64,000 nt of DNA from Aquila chrysaetos chrysaetos. Lineage: Eukaryota > Chordata > Aves > Accipitriformes > Accipitridae. Both the position numbers and the translations under genes were made by a program. The DNA lies in the NCBI RefSeq assembly GCF_900496995.4, contig NC_044022.1:19668938-19732937 (forward strand), given 5' to 3'. Below the pieces are notes generated by a model. It made no database searches. It was not told the DNA's origin and saw only the letters and a program-made list of their open reading frames with translations. This document shows, piece after piece, positions 1-12,329 of this stretch (its first letter is position 1; each line of letters begins with the position of its first letter).

Positions 1-2084
1 AAGACTGTCGTGGGAGAGAGCCCGTGACACCCTCCTGCTGCGGTCGCAGGTTTGTTTCCAGATGCTGAGCAGTGGTGTCCTGCCAAGTTGGGTACCTGGC
101 ACTGGGAACGCAGCTGCGATGGTGCCCGGGGGGATGCTTATGCACTACAAACTGTTTCCCATAGGTGGAGTGATTTGTTTAATGCTTTGTGGTGGCTCTT
201 CACATTCGCAGGTTAATTTGGTAGGTGCGGCATCACTCCCGGCAATCTGACAAACTCATTTCAAAACAAGTTTTTGACATAATAAGAAAAAAATTGTCTT
301 CAGCATTCAGACAGTGGAAGGGAATTTTCCTGTTAAAGGAAGTTATGAAGACAGTGGAATTGCTACAGGATTAATTAATGGAGGTTTAAAGCAATATTTC
401 AGCTGTTTCTAATCACTCATCGTCTCCCTTCAGTATCCCAGAGATTCAGGATGGGCAGACCCTGTGGTCACAGCTTTGTGTGTTATTTAGAGGGAAAACA
501 AAATCTAGCACTTCAGGCTTTCTGCACTCCAAGAATCTTCCCTTCTCTTCCTTCAAAGCTCATCTGAAAACCCACTCACTGGCAAAGCTCTTGCTCCCAC
601 CCTCTGTTAACATCCAAAATCTTTCGCATGACAGAAGCGTCCTCTGTCTGATGCTAACAAGTCCCTGCTATTGTGTGTTGCAGCTGTAAATGTCTTGGGC
701 TTCGGCCCATGAACGTGTTGTTGAGGGGTTAGTTGGGACGTGGGTTCACAGAGCATCGGTCACATCCTGGTAACTCCTGGGCCATACTCCGTGGGAAACG
801 TGGCCTGATTGCAGGGAGCTTGTTCCCCGGCGACTGGGGCTGAAGCATGCAAAAGGCTGTTACCACAAAATAGCTGAAGTGTTAGAAGTTCATCACTAGT
901 GAACCTCCTCCCAGTCAGTTGTTGATGTGACCATATCCTGTTATTGTCTTCCCCAGCATAAATCCCAAATATTCAAGTAGGACTTTTATCAGACAAACAA
1001 AATAACCTCGAATAATAGCTAAAACAATCCAAAGGCATCTAATCTTCTGGCATTAGCCTTAAAAAGGAATAGGTTGTTATAAACAAGGCTGTATTTTGAA
1101 ACTAAGTTTTGGCACAGAAAAGTGACTCCGATGTAATTGTTCTGGGTGTGGATGTAAAATATGAGATCTGGCTTTGGTCCTTCCAAGCCATTGAGTGTCT
1201 GCACAACCACCCTTCCCATATAGTGTCTTTTCTGAGGTGTCATTCGTGGCGAACTAAAAAAAGGTTCATGGCAGGTAATGGCCGATATTTATTGGCATGA
1301 GGAAAGAGTAGCTGAAAGGACTATTAAACCAAATCATAATAAACTATTCCTGCTGGTCAAGGCTCATTAAATTTTTTATTAGTCTTGCTGGCAATTTTCT
1401 GTATGTAGGTTTTGCAGATGATCTTCAAGCTGAGCCAAAATATGTATTGTGAATTATCCTGACCTTGCTTAGAACAGCTTTGTATGTTTGCATGTGTGCC
1501 TATAAAAAATGCTTTCTCATAACCCGTATCTGAACATTGCCAGATGCATTTGCCACATTGTAAAATACAGAACGTCATTTACCTCTGGGGATTAAAGGCA
1601 GCGCTATTTAATGACAGGGACTGAATGTGCTGCCCTTGATCACACTGGGCCGTGCCCTAAGCAATCTGTTAAAAGGATTTTATACCACCAACAATGGCCC
1701 TAGATTAATCCAAACAAAAAAAAGAAGATGCAACATCACAAGCTTCCACACAAACCAAAGTCTAAGCTCTGTACGCAGCAGGGACATACCTTTTTGCTAC
1801 AATCCCTACAGCAGTCCCTTTGCTGCCATCTCTTTCTGTGCTATACATCAGCTTAGTCACCTCCTGTTACAGTGTGCAGCTTCCCCAGCTGCTGGTACAG
1901 TGCCACGAGGATTATTTCTATTTGTATCTACTGCACTTGCAGTCAGAAGACCTATGGCACTCGGCATTGTAACAGTCCAACGGAAAAGATGATTACACCC
2001 AAGAATGTATTGAAAATCCAAATGGGAAAGATGGCCTTGGTCTTAGGGCACTAGGCTGGACGGGTGAAACTCCTCTGTTTTGAC

Positions 2085-2250
2085 ACAGACTTCCCACGTG
2101 ATCCTAAAAAAGTCACTCTTTAGTTATGGTGCAGATTCCCTACTGAAAAATGGGAATCACAGGAGACTGGAGCAAGAATTACCAGGCTGAAGATGGGAAG
2201 TGCTTTGACACCATAGTTACAGAGGGCTCCTCGGGAGGAATACAGAGCTA
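2085..2250 (+). repeat. Old MIR-like SINE remnant
   Basis: The order of landmarks follows the MIR/CORE-SINE pattern: a decayed form of 'gtgacc..gggcaagtcactt', then 'aaaaatgggaatcac', then 'gaagtgctttgacacc' followed by 'atagtta'. The copy is heavily diverged, with no visible target duplication. Assignment is by eye only. A related amniote SINE is equally possible. Confidence 0.4.
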
Positions 2251-4539
2251 ATGCAAACAGGACCATTTCATGCCTCGAGTTGTTCAATTACAAATCCTGG
2301 AAAGAGATACTGTGAAAAGGGGCCAAGTTCAATGTATATTTAATATTTCACTGCTGTTGGTTTTGGCAGCTGCTTTGGTGATCAATATACTGTAGAGCAG
2401 GACTGTCACTTCCCTTCAAAGTCATTAGAGCAATGCATGACTCTGCAATCTTTCCAGCACGTTGTGTGCTGCGTAGCTTATTACCAATCACGCATATTCC
2501 GTACTCTTGTCTCTCCAGAGTTAAAGCTGAAATACATTTTCTCCTGATAAAGGTCAGGAAACCAGTTTATATGCAAACTCTGACATTGTGGTCTTTGGGG
2601 GATTTGAACAGATTGTAATATGAAATTTAAATTTATTTGTTTGGAGGCAAACTTACTGAAATACTAATACTTTTTGGTCTTAGTTATATCATTACGTGTA
2701 AAACACTGGTAATTAATATCTGCATTGGGGGTCAGACCATAGGAGGAGCAGATATGGTGGTCCTGGACTAGTGAAATTTGATCGATCATTGTAATTGCTG
2801 GAAAAAACATGTTCAGAAAGAGAGATGAACAGGACTAATGAGGACTTACCCCCTCCCTCCATGTTTCTCTGTGCAGTCCCACAAATGGAGCCTACCATGG
2901 TCTTCTTTCCAGGGCTCTTGTTTCTCAACTAAGGTATTGGATTGTCTTGGTCCAAAATGGGATATTGGTGGCAAACCGAATGTCACAAATCAAGTAGGAT
3001 AGCAGAGCACTGCTGTCCACATCGGCTTAATTTTGTGAATTTTGGGACTGAAGAGATGATTAGGACCTTAATAGCCCAGCTTCAGCTCCTCCAGTGTGTC
3101 TGTTATCTTTTCCCACACCTGCACTACTTTTTGTACCATGCTGTTCCATGATGCCAACTGCTTGCAGCTGGGCAGGTGGTCAGGAGAGGCATCTCATCTC
3201 TTTCTCATTGATTTTATGCATACTTTGTATAATTTACTCTTTTGTAATTACTTGACTTGAAACTGCTTGATTGTGCATTCATTAGAGCTATGTAATCCCG
3301 TGGTTTCCTATAAAATCTCTTTCCTTTCTTCAGTTCCTTCTGCTTGCTTGTTACAACTACCTTCTGCAATCTTCCATAAATCAGGTATCAAGGTTGGAAG
3401 GGGACAAGGATAATTTCTGACTTGGTTCTTTATGGGTCATTCCCATAATACACAGAGCACCCACAGGCTTAGGCTGGATGTCCCACCATGCAGAGTAGGG
3501 TTGGATAATCTTCCCTGCCACACTGCAAAGCATCCTAGCAGCTGTCCTACCTGAGCAAAATGAGCAAGAACAAAAAATATTGAGACTTTTACTTCTTTAT
3601 GCCGTAAAAATAAGATTTTCACCTGCGGTTTGGCTGTATCGCGTTGTGAACTTACACCTTCTCATGGAGAAGGCCAGCTCCAAATACTGGGCTGAGAGAT
3701 CCTTGAGCAAGCCCTAAATGCTGCAGCAAGTGCTGAAAAGGTGCTGGGGGCAGGAGGGGACACTTGGGCATTGTAGACTCCACTGCAGTTTTTGCAGAAC
3801 ATCAGAAGGAGACACGCATCCAATCTGTCTAATGGAAGCACCTAAGTGGTACCCTGAATTGTATCCACCTAAGAAGCAATCTTTTAAAAGTCAGAACCTG
3901 TGCGGTCAATGGAAAGAGGTAAGTGCCTTTAGAAACAGCCAGAGGCAGGCTTCCACCTAAATTGGGTGCCTAAATTTAAACAGGCTTTCCCGCTGGCAGC
4001 CTTGAACAGCACCTAGCTCTGCAGTGACTGTACAGGAAACCCACCCTATAAAGGACAAGAGTCGTTATACTAGGTTTTGGAAATTTAGGGTGTAAGTTAG
4101 TTGCATAAATTACCCAGACTAAACCCCATCCAGACTCTTAATAATCATGGGACTGAGGGCCAATTCTGCCACAGGTAAGTACAATTTACAGTTCCTCCTC
4201 CCATCTGCATTATCTGTTTTAAACTCTGCTGCAGTGCAGATGTGTGCTGCTAATACTTGATGCTCAACACCCGTAAGATGGCTGCGGATCAGTGGGTGAC
4301 TCCCACTGTTTCATTAATGAGGTCTGTTACAATAATTCAGGATGATTATACACACCACAAGATCTTTATTATTATCTATTATTTATTATTGTCTCGTATG
4401 ATAAAGGTGTATCTAGCTACATAGAAAATTTTTAGTGAAATAATAGTTTCACATTTCTTCACAGTATGAAAAATAAAAAAGCCATCTTTAAGTACGATAT
4501 GGAAACAGTGATGGGTTCAAAAGATGATCAGAACTAATG

Positions 4540-4745
4540 AACAGAATTCTGGGTTTCTGATACCCTGTCATATCACTAGGCAAAATGTCACCAGGGTGTT
4601 TGAACCTCAATGCCTCAGCTTCTCTTTGAAAAAAAGCCTGTATCTCTCATGATGTTGTGAATCTTAATTGACTAATATTTTCAAAGCACTTTGTGCTGCT
4701 CAGATGAAAGACTTTTCTAAATGCAAAGTATTATTACATGTTAAG
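4540..4745 (+). repeat. MIR/L3-like SINE remnant with TATTATTA-type tail
   Basis: This is the clearest ancient SINE in the window. It runs from a decayed 'ggttctgatacc..' head through 'cactaggcaaaatgtcacc', 'cctcaatgcctcagcttctc' and 'tttcaaagcactttgtgctg'. It ends in 'atgcaaagtattattacatg', the sort of 3' end that MIR3 and L2/L3 elements share. Sense is on the plus strand. Heavy divergence implies an insertion older than birds. Confidence 0.5.
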
Positions 4746-6103
4746 TTCATGTCTGGAGCAAATTTGTAAAACAAACCATATGAAAAGCAGAATTAAGAGT
4801 GGAAATGCTGATCCAGCCATTAATTACTTCACATCAGAGAGTGGGCAGAGGGTCTCCTTTTATGTTGTTTATTTCAAACAAACAACTCTGGGAATCTCCT
4901 GTGGAAATGAAATGCAAAAAACCAAAGCCCTTTCATGGGTATTTTTGGTTTATCTCCACATGAATCTTAAATTCATCATGTGGAGAGAATGTGGAACACA
5001 TTTTTTCCCCCGGTATACACTCACTTTCCCACAATGAATAAAATCCATTTTCTTGCACAGTTTGCCTGCTTGCTCACCCAAGGGTAACAAAATAACCCAG
5101 GAAGCAGGAACACCCTGTCCCTGAACCCTGTTGAAAACTAAATAAATAAATTAAAGAAGAGGAGGGATGACTCGGAGGGTTCCCAGGCAAACCTGCCGTA
5201 TTTGACATCGTGTATATAGGGACCACGACACATGAGCCCCAGAGCTCCTAATTCCTTAGCTATTGCTCAGCAGTGAGTAATAAACCCTAGCTCAGTGACT
5301 CACACAGGCTCCAAAATGCAGCTGAGTGTGTGTTGATAAACATCCAGGTTTTAGAAAATGTGAGTGGGAAGGGGAAGATCTCTTGTATCTGCCTGTATTG
5401 GAATGGGGGAGAAGCCTGGCACGCTGTAAGGGCACTTGTGCACTTTAGTTACAGCTGTTGGTACGCAGACTATCATACCAGAGGTTCCCGGCACATTCAG
5501 TACTCCAGAGGAATTTTGCTTCTGTATTTTGTCTTCTCTTCCACCCTCCTTCCAGCACACACACGTACACCTCGCACTTTTTCAGATTTAATCTTTCAGT
5601 TACCAAGATTTCACTGCTAGAGATACATCATCTAACCAGGAGTTAGCTGTCAGCTGAAATCTTTCTCCGGCTGCAGGAGAAGCTTTTCCCAATGAATACT
5701 GATGTGAATACGCAGTAAAGGAGGCAGCCAGCTTCAGCGAGAGGAAAATAATCTTTGCCGTAACTCAGTTTATAAACTGTAGTGAACAAGGCATGCAAAC
5801 CAGGCTTCTCGCAAGTGGTCTGTCTCTAAGCATTAATCCTTATCAATTTTGCCTGTTTAAATATTAGACAGCAGCTCAAAGATATGCCTCCATGCTTTAG
5901 GATGAGAGGAGTCGGGCACTCCCCAGCTGGTGATTCACTGCCCCTGAAACTCTTATTTTAGGATGGGAGAAAGTGCCCTCTGGAGACATCTTTCTCTGTT
6001 CGCTCAAGATTAGGCTCACGATTAGACTCTGTTTGCCTAGCTTAAACTAGCCATCCCATTTTCAGTGGTTTAGCAACATCTAATGTCTTAGGAGCATTTT
6101 TTT

Positions 6104-6811
6104 AGGCTTGGGGAAGAGTGGCTGGAAAGCTGCCTGGTGGAAAAGGACCTGGGGGTGTTGGTCAACAGCCGGCTGAATATGAGCCGGCAGTGTGCCCAGG
6201 TGGCCAAGAAGGCCAGTAGCATCCCGGCCTGTATCAGAAATCGTGTGGCCAGCAGGAGCAGGGCAGTGATCGTCCCCCTGTACTGGGCACTGGTGAGGCC
6301 GCACCTCGAGTACTGTGTTCAGGTTTGGGCCCCTCACGACAAGAAAGACATTGAGGTGCTGGAGCGTGTCCAGAGAAGGGCAACGAAGCTGGTGAAGGGT
6401 CTGGAGCACAAGTCTGATGAGGAGCGGCTGAGGGACCTGGGGTTGTTCAGCCTGGAGAAAAGGAGGCTGAGGGGAGACCTTATCGCTCTCTACAGCTGCC
6501 TGAAAGGAGGTTGTAGCGAGGTGGGGGTCGGTCTCTTCTCCCAAGTAACAAGTGATAGGACAAGAGGAAACGGCCTCAAGTTGTACCAGGGGAAGTTTAG
6601 ATTGGATATTGGGAAAAATTTCTTTACTGAAAGGGTTGTCAGGTATCGGAACAGGCTGCCCAGGGAAGTGGTTGAGTCACCATCCCTGGAGGTATTGAAA
6701 AAGCGCGTAGACAAGGCACTTCAAAACGTGGTAGTGGGCATGGTTGATGGTTGGACTCGATGATCTTGAAGCTCTTTTCCAACCTAAATGATTCTATGAT
6801 TTTATGATTCT
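6104..6811 (+). mobile_element. CR1 LINE, 5'-truncated 3' fragment
   Basis: This is a CR1 non-LTR retrotransposon that keeps the last part of ORF2 plus the 3' UTR. It starts near 'aggcttggggaagagtgg'. It ends with 'ttggactcgatgatcttgaa', then 'ccaacctaaatgattctatg', then degenerate copies of the 8-bp ATTCTATG tail diagnostic of CR1. No target duplication is obvious, which is usual because CR1 rarely makes clean ones. Low divergence from the familiar avian consensus and an open frame suggest a younger copy than the other CR1s in this window. It lies about 12 kb upstream of the ME3 promoter, in the same orientation. Confidence 0.93.
6137..6763 (+). pseudogene. CR1 ORF2 C-terminal reverse-transcriptase remnant, 208 codons open
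   Basis: This frame encodes the C-terminal end of the CR1 ORF2 protein. The full protein has an endonuclease and a reverse transcriptase that nick the target and copy the CR1 RNA. Visible family landmarks are EKDLGVLV near the start, [13 protein letters not shown] around residues 52-65, [16 protein letters not shown] around 76-91 and [15 protein letters not shown] around 99-113. The rest follows the conserved CR1 C-terminal and 3' region. The endonuclease domain and the catalytic FADD box lie upstream and are missing through 5' truncation, so the product cannot be an active enzyme. The first Met is only the first in-frame ATG of the truncated copy. The frame has survived by chance or youth. 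It should not be annotated as a host gene. Confidence 0.9.
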
Positions 6812-9800
6812 CTTTTAATATGGTTTTGGGCTTCACAAGGTTCTTCATTCATTTTCTTCTGTTACACAAAGTTTTATTACAGCACATTGGCAATTTGACA
6901 CATGAGCAGATAAAAGTTTGTCTTGTGATAAAGCGATGGTATCACTTTCCTCTTTTTCTGTTCTGGCAGTTTGGTTTTGAAAATGTGTTCCAATACCCCT
7001 CGGTTGCTCACTGCTCTGAACGCTTATATGTCCTGCTAATCAAATGTCAAAGGAGAGGAGGGTACTTAGTTGTTCATGGCCATGCCAGCATTCACAGCTG
7101 TGTTTCAGTGAAATATCCACTACTGCATAATTTGAACAAACACTCCACCCACATACTGCTGCTAGATGTGCGATTTATCCTGTGGAAATATTTTGATCTT
7201 AGCAGGTCTTCAGATTTTAGAGACAATCTGTAATTTGTGTGTGTGCTTTGACCTTAGCATGTCCGTCTAGCTTTCTCCCCTCCTACTCCTTCCATTGCTG
7301 GCCAGTGATGTTGGGATACAGACATATAGTTTTACATGGCTTTTGATATGATTTTCAGATGTGAAGTTATTTTGATATCAAGTTGCTTTTTATGATTCTA
7401 GGGGAGTGTCTCCTCATTTAAGCATGGCTCACTGCAATCTTTGCTGCTTGCAGATTTCTCTCTCTCAGTGATGAATTGCCTCCACGCAGCCCTGGAGAAC
7501 GAGATTATTCATCAGCATTGCACATGCCAATAGGTGTTAATGGAATTAAACTGAGCTCCCTAGGGATGGATCTTTGGCTTGCTGTATCCGTTCCTCCTAG
7601 TCTATAAGTAATACAAATTAGTTCATCATTTAAGATTCATGATGGCATAAACTAGCCATTTTGCACAGTTCACCATTACAATGTTCTGTGTTTTCCCCAA
7701 GTAGTAGACGGCAATTCGTAAAGCGTTAACCTTCACATGTGGCATTTTCCATGGGTTAAAAAGGCTTTTGGAAGCCTCCTGCATTTCTGCACGGACCCAA
7801 TAGCCTGTACGGTTGTGATGGCAGCCTCTGCACATTACAGCTACAAGTAGAGGCTGCTCTTATTTTGCCTACTAATCCATTCACCTCCTTTGCAATGTCA
7901 AAATTCCCCACTGTGACCTAAAGAATGTCTATTTGCAAGAAAAAAAAAAACAACAAACCCAAACCCAAATTCATTTCTGCCTGGTACAGTGTTATGATTG
8001 CTGTTTTCTCTCCCTCCTTTAAAAAAAAATCTCTCTCTGACACATAGGTCTGGCAGCTTGTGCTGCAGCAGTTCACAACATCAGCAGAGCCAGCTGTCCC
8101 CCCCCCTTTGCCAGCAGTTCATTTCTCAGAGCAGAGTCAGCAGAAGCGAAGATCCGCCCAGTCCCCAGCAGCTTCAGTGCAAGGTCTAGCTTCAGCTGGA
8201 GCTTGGTAGGCTACAATTTTTAATGATGGGCAGCAGTTCTGATTAGAAAATGAACACATTGATTAAAATTCCTTTCTACAGTTGGCTCATGCATGCAGAC
8301 TCGATGACATAAAGTATATTACCTAAACTGTGTTGTATCTTCTCAGCGGAGTACCTGAGAGAGATTTCTCAGCAGACTATCTAGATTAATTGACTTTTAG
8401 CAGTGCAAGCTTTCCTGCACTTCTATTAAATGGCCTTTTAAAGTGTTAATTTCCTATTTTCTCATTTTCTTGTCTCTGTAATAAATATGTATTTGTAACT
8501 ACAAGCACTCAGGAAAAATGCTGTGTGTTTGGAATGAAGTGATCAAGCCAGTGATACAAGTCTGTTAAACTTCTGCTAGGGTAAATAAGAGGAACACTTA
8601 TGTCAGAACAAGCTACAGTGATTTATAGCAGTCAAAAATATAGGCCCATTGACTTCAAAAATGTTTGTCCTGATTTATTTTAAAAGGCCTAAGAGACTCA
8701 AAGCCTCCTAAAATCAGACCCAAAGGCTTTTTGGAAGAATATCTTGGAGGTTATAGAATTGATTGATGAACAGATAAAATTTTTGCAAACCCTTGTATTG
8801 CCAAAAAAGAGCACTTAATGAGAAAACCAGCAAACATTTCTGCTTTACTTATGTAAATAGCATGCTTTTATGCCACATGATTTAAGAAGCCTGTCACTTT
8901 TTTTTTTCTTTTATCATTGCGCAGGACTCTGCAAAACGTTTATGCTGACTTTACACGCAGGTTTTTTAAATGGCAGTGAGATTGAGAGCTCCAATCCAGG
9001 TACGAGGGCATGCCAGCAGCCAAGTACATCTGTACCTATTCAATGGCGCAGCTGACCTTTCAAGCTACTTCTCACTTTCAGTTGTTTACTTTCCTTATCA
9101 GTCCTGTACCTCATCAATATACCTCTGCAGAGCTCTGTCACGCGTAACGGGATGCACAGCAAAGTTCAGGAGGAGGCCGCTGCCCTCTGTGACTGGTTAT
9201 CGCTCGAAAATTTCGCACCGGCATTTTCCCCTTGCCAAAGAGTTTAAAGAAAGCACGCATTCGGGTACAGTGCTAATGAGATGATTTTACTAGGAGGCAA
9301 TTTCACTTGATTGTTAATTGCAAACTAATATAATTATACAGAGGCCAGCTGAGTTAAAGTGGATTTCTAAAAGGGCCTTGTACCATACTGGCACCAGTTT
9401 CTTTAAGAGCCTGAAAAATCTTCAACAGATGAATTCTTCCAGTCCTTACTCTTACTACAGTTCGTACTGGAGACTTGCCCACTGAGGAAGATATCCTTTG
9501 GGATAGGGGTGAGTATAAAGAGTAATACATAAATATAGCACTTGGAAAATGCTCGACCTAATGTTAAAAAGGCTTGTCTTCTAGGAATGAGATTCAAAAA
9601 ATGAAGGGATGACAACTGCCTGGTTGTAGAGAGAAGGGTGAAGAAATGCTCTGCATGCAGGCATGCAGGTTTCTGCATGGTATTTTCTCTTTCATGATAC
9701 CCAGGTTCACTGGGCTCTGCAGGCATTTTCTTAATGTTCCCTATGTACAACCTGGTATTATTTTCTCATTTTGCAATATTCAAAACCAGCTATTTTTAGA

Positions 9801-9929
9801 CCTCACCTTTTCACACATATGAGTAAAACACTTAAAAATCACATTGGCAAAGAAGCCAATGAATACAATGTTTATGAAGTATAAATTATCATGTCTCATT
9901 AAAAGCTTCTCACACTGTTTTGTCCTTTC
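6812..9929. other. Intergenic DNA, no gene seen
   Basis: About 3.1 kb without a supported gene. I see only short homopolymer tracts (A run near 7940-7953, C run near 8100-8108, T run near 8899-8907) and unassigned AT-rich sequence. A 137-codon open frame at 6820-7233 starts at the CR1 edge and looks like non-coding sequence. Confidence 0.5.
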
Positions 9930-10206
9930 ATCATTGTCCTGGTTTCATCTGGGATAGAGTTAATTTTCTTTCTAGTAGCTGGTATAGTGTTATGTCTTGG
10001 ATTCAGTATGAGAATAATGTTGATAACACACTGATGTTTTCAGTTGTTGCTAAGTAGTGTTTAGACCAAGTCAAGGATTTTCCAGCTTCTCATGCCCAGC
10101 CAGCAAGAAGGCTGGAGGGGCACAAGCAGTTGGGAGGGGACACAGCCAGGACAGCTGACCCAAACTGGCCAGAGAGGTATTCCATACCATGTCATGTCAT
10201 GCCCAG

Positions 10207-10214
10207 TATATAAA
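10207..10214 (+). promoter_or_regulatory. TATA box of the ERVL-like solo LTR
   Basis: TATATAAA followed by a G-rich stretch lies two-fifths of the way into the LTR, about 216 bases before its ATTAAA signal. It would drive transcription rightwards, toward ME3, about 8.7 kb away. Whether it is active cannot be seen from sequence. Confidence 0.7.
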
Positions 10215-10331
10215 CTGGGGGGAGTGGGCCTGGGAGGGATCGCTGGATCACTGCTTGGGAACTAACTGGGCATCGGTCAGCGAGTGGTGAGCAATTGCAT
10301 TATGCATCACTTGTTTTGTATATTCCAATTC

Positions 10332-10332
<1 letters not shown>

Positions 10333-10373
<41 letters not shown>
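10333..10373 (+). repeat. TTA trinucleotide microsatellite inside the LTR
   Basis: About 13 tandem TTA units, followed by interrupted TTA/TCA units up to about 10410. It lies between the TATA box and the polyadenylation signal of the solo LTR. The array is part of the LTR family rather than a host locus, but its length probably varies between individuals. Confidence 0.9.
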
Positions 10374-10429
10374 CATTGTCATTTTATTATTGTTACTATT
10401 ATCATTATTAGTATCTTCCTTTCTGTTCT

Positions 10430-10435
10430 ATTAAA
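10430..10435 (+). terminator. Polyadenylation signal of the solo LTR
   Basis: ATTAAA sits downstream of the LTR TATA box and about 125 bases before the LTR end, the expected place for the R-region signal. Confidence 0.6.
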
Positions 10436-10620
10436 CTGTTCTTATCTCAGCCCATATGTTTTACCTTTTTTTCCGATTCTCTTCCCCATTCCACCGGGTG
10501 GGGGGGAGTGAGTGAGCGGCTGCGTGGTGCTTAGTTGCTGGCTGGCATTAAACCACAACAATCATAAAGACTCGTACTGTCCTAGAAGATTTAGGAATGT
10601 CAGAACATGACCTAAAATAA

Positions 10621-10863
10621 TTAGAATCATAGAATCATGGAATGGTTTGGGTTGGAAGGGGGCCTTTAAAGGTCAGCTAGTCCAACCCCCCTGCCATGGG
10701 CAGGGACATCTTCAACTAGACCAGGTTGCTCAGAGCCCCATCCAACCTGGCCTTGAATGTTTCCAAGGATGGGGCATCTACCACTTCTCTGGGCAACCTG
10801 TTCCACTGTTTCACCACCCTCATTGTAAAAAATTTCTTCCTTACATCTAGTCTGAAACTATTG
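10621..10863 (-). mobile_element. CR1 LINE 3' fragment, antisense
   Basis: Read on the minus strand, this is the last ~240 bases of a CR1 element. On the plus strand it begins with 'agaatcatagaatcatgg', the complement of the CR1 tail. It then shows 'tttgggttggaag', 'agtccaacccccctgcc', 'ttcaactagaccaggttgctcagagc' and 'aaaaaatttcttcc', all typical of the CR1 3' end. It is severely 5'-truncated and noncoding. It lies only 55 bases past the solo LTR's right target duplication. Confidence 0.92.
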
Positions 10864-12329
10864 AACTGATAAAGTCAAGTGCTAATTGCAATTTTGCACA
10901 ATCGAAAAAGATTGTTCAGAAATATGTTATGCTTACTTTTGTGGCAGCAAGTCATTATTGAAACCTCCTTTGACCAAACTCTGTTATGATGATAAATATT
11001 TTATTGCTTTAGAGCCAGAAAGGACTGTTAAAACTTTGGTTACCATGAACTGTTAAACTTGCTGCATATCAGCTGTACACGTACGTGTTCCCATGCCATG
11101 ACAAATGTGAGCTATTCAGAAACAGGCTAACCCAACCATCTGTATGCTTACCCCAGTCATGCTGAAGGTAATGCAGATCACTACAGTGTACTTTCACTTG
11201 TAATTAACCCACCTCAAATTGCCTTCACAGCAGCAGCGAGGGAGGATGTGCATGGGTGGATCAGCTGACATAGTAATTTTACCCCTCAGTAACTTGTATA
11301 ACAGCTCTTGTTCATGTGTCTGAGTCTTTGAACACCTCCTTGACTTCTTTTATATCACAAAGCATTATCAGGACATCTTATCTTTTTTTGTGAGCTGCAA
11401 AGTCTCACTCAGCATCATTTTAATGAATCCATACTATTAATGCAATCTTTCAATTGCACAGTTTTCTAGCAAGAATAACAGTGCAGGTCAGACTTGTGGC
11501 ACATTACTAGTTGGAAGGTCAGTTGTGCTCCTTCAAATAACAAACTGACTTCTAAGGAAAAAGATTATCCACCTCCTTTTTGTCTTCAAAACCTTCTGTT
11601 TAGACATGTATGATGTTACTCAAAAATAATATCATATGCTAGATGTAAAAATGTACTCTTGCACTGTATAGAGATTTTTGAATTTAAAATATGACTAAAA
11701 TTTATAGCTGGACTATAGCAGTATTCAAGTGCTATTGAAGCCAACTGTAAAACCTATGCTACCTCCCATGGGAGGAAGTTCAAAGCCCATGCCTATGAAA
11801 AAAAATTTCAGTAGTAAAATAAATCAAAACTATATGCTTGTGTTTCACTATAAACTGATTCTGTTTAGTAGAAATTAAGATGTTAAATAGTGCATTGTCT
11901 TTGCTGTTCTGTCCAATTCTCTTCAAGAATTTGGACACTGCGGATCATGCAGGTGCACTACAGGGTTAATGTACTACTTAGGACATCTGTAGTAAGATGG
12001 GAGGAAAACAAAAAAAAAAAAGCCAACATTTATATTAGAGAGGACAGGAGAATTTATTGACTGAAGTGTGTTTATCTCCATGCTCATTTTTCATTTTAAA
12101 AGGTGTAAGTACAAACCATCATCATTATCACTTAAAACTAGCCAAAGCCATGAAAGAGGTCCAAAGGTCTGATTAAGGCCTTAATTGCACAACTGCAGAT
12201 GTTTTTTGTCTGGACAACAGCGAAGTCTCTCACTGCTGAAGAATAACATTGTGAGAGCATATGTCAAGGAAGTAAACTGTGACAAAGGGAGCCTAGTGAT
12301 AGATGACAAAGTAAGCAAGAGACTGACAG

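Larger units (their letters stand above)
1..6103. other. Intergenic DNA upstream of ME3, no gene seen
   Basis: About 6 kb of AT-rich sequence. The longest open frames are about 120 codons or less, resemble no family I know, and lack a convincing splice-site context. Two decayed MIR-like SINE remnants (listed separately) and a short TTA-rich stretch near 4361-4396 are the only structure I can name. In mammals the neighbour on this side of ME3 is PRSS23, whose coding sequence lies mostly in one exon of roughly 380 codons. No such frame exists here, so that gene must lie outside the window if synteny holds. Confidence 0.6.
9930..10565 (+). mobile_element. Solo LTR of an ERVL-like endogenous retrovirus with 5-bp target duplications
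   Basis: A complete LTR spans 9935-10560. It opens TGTCCTGGTT and closes AACCACAACA, so the ends form an imperfect inverted pair with TG and CA termini. It is bracketed by ATCAT at 9930-9934 and again at 10561-10565, a perfect 5-bp target-site duplication. Five bases is typical of class III (ERVL) elements. Internally there is a TATA box (10207-10214), a TTA microsatellite (about 10333-10373) and an ATTAAA polyadenylation signal (10430-10435), giving U3-R-U5 order on the plus strand. No primer-binding site follows the LTR and no polypurine tract precedes it, so the internal region was lost by LTR-LTR recombination. The body resembles LTRs abundant in bird genomes. Confidence 0.92.

Noticed and set aside
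6080..6544. 154-codon minus-strand frame
   Set aside because: Antisense shadow of the CR1 ORF2 fragment; no separate coding evidence.
10284..10511. 75-codon frame with a run of tyrosines
   Set aside because: It is the translation of the TTA microsatellite within the solo LTR.
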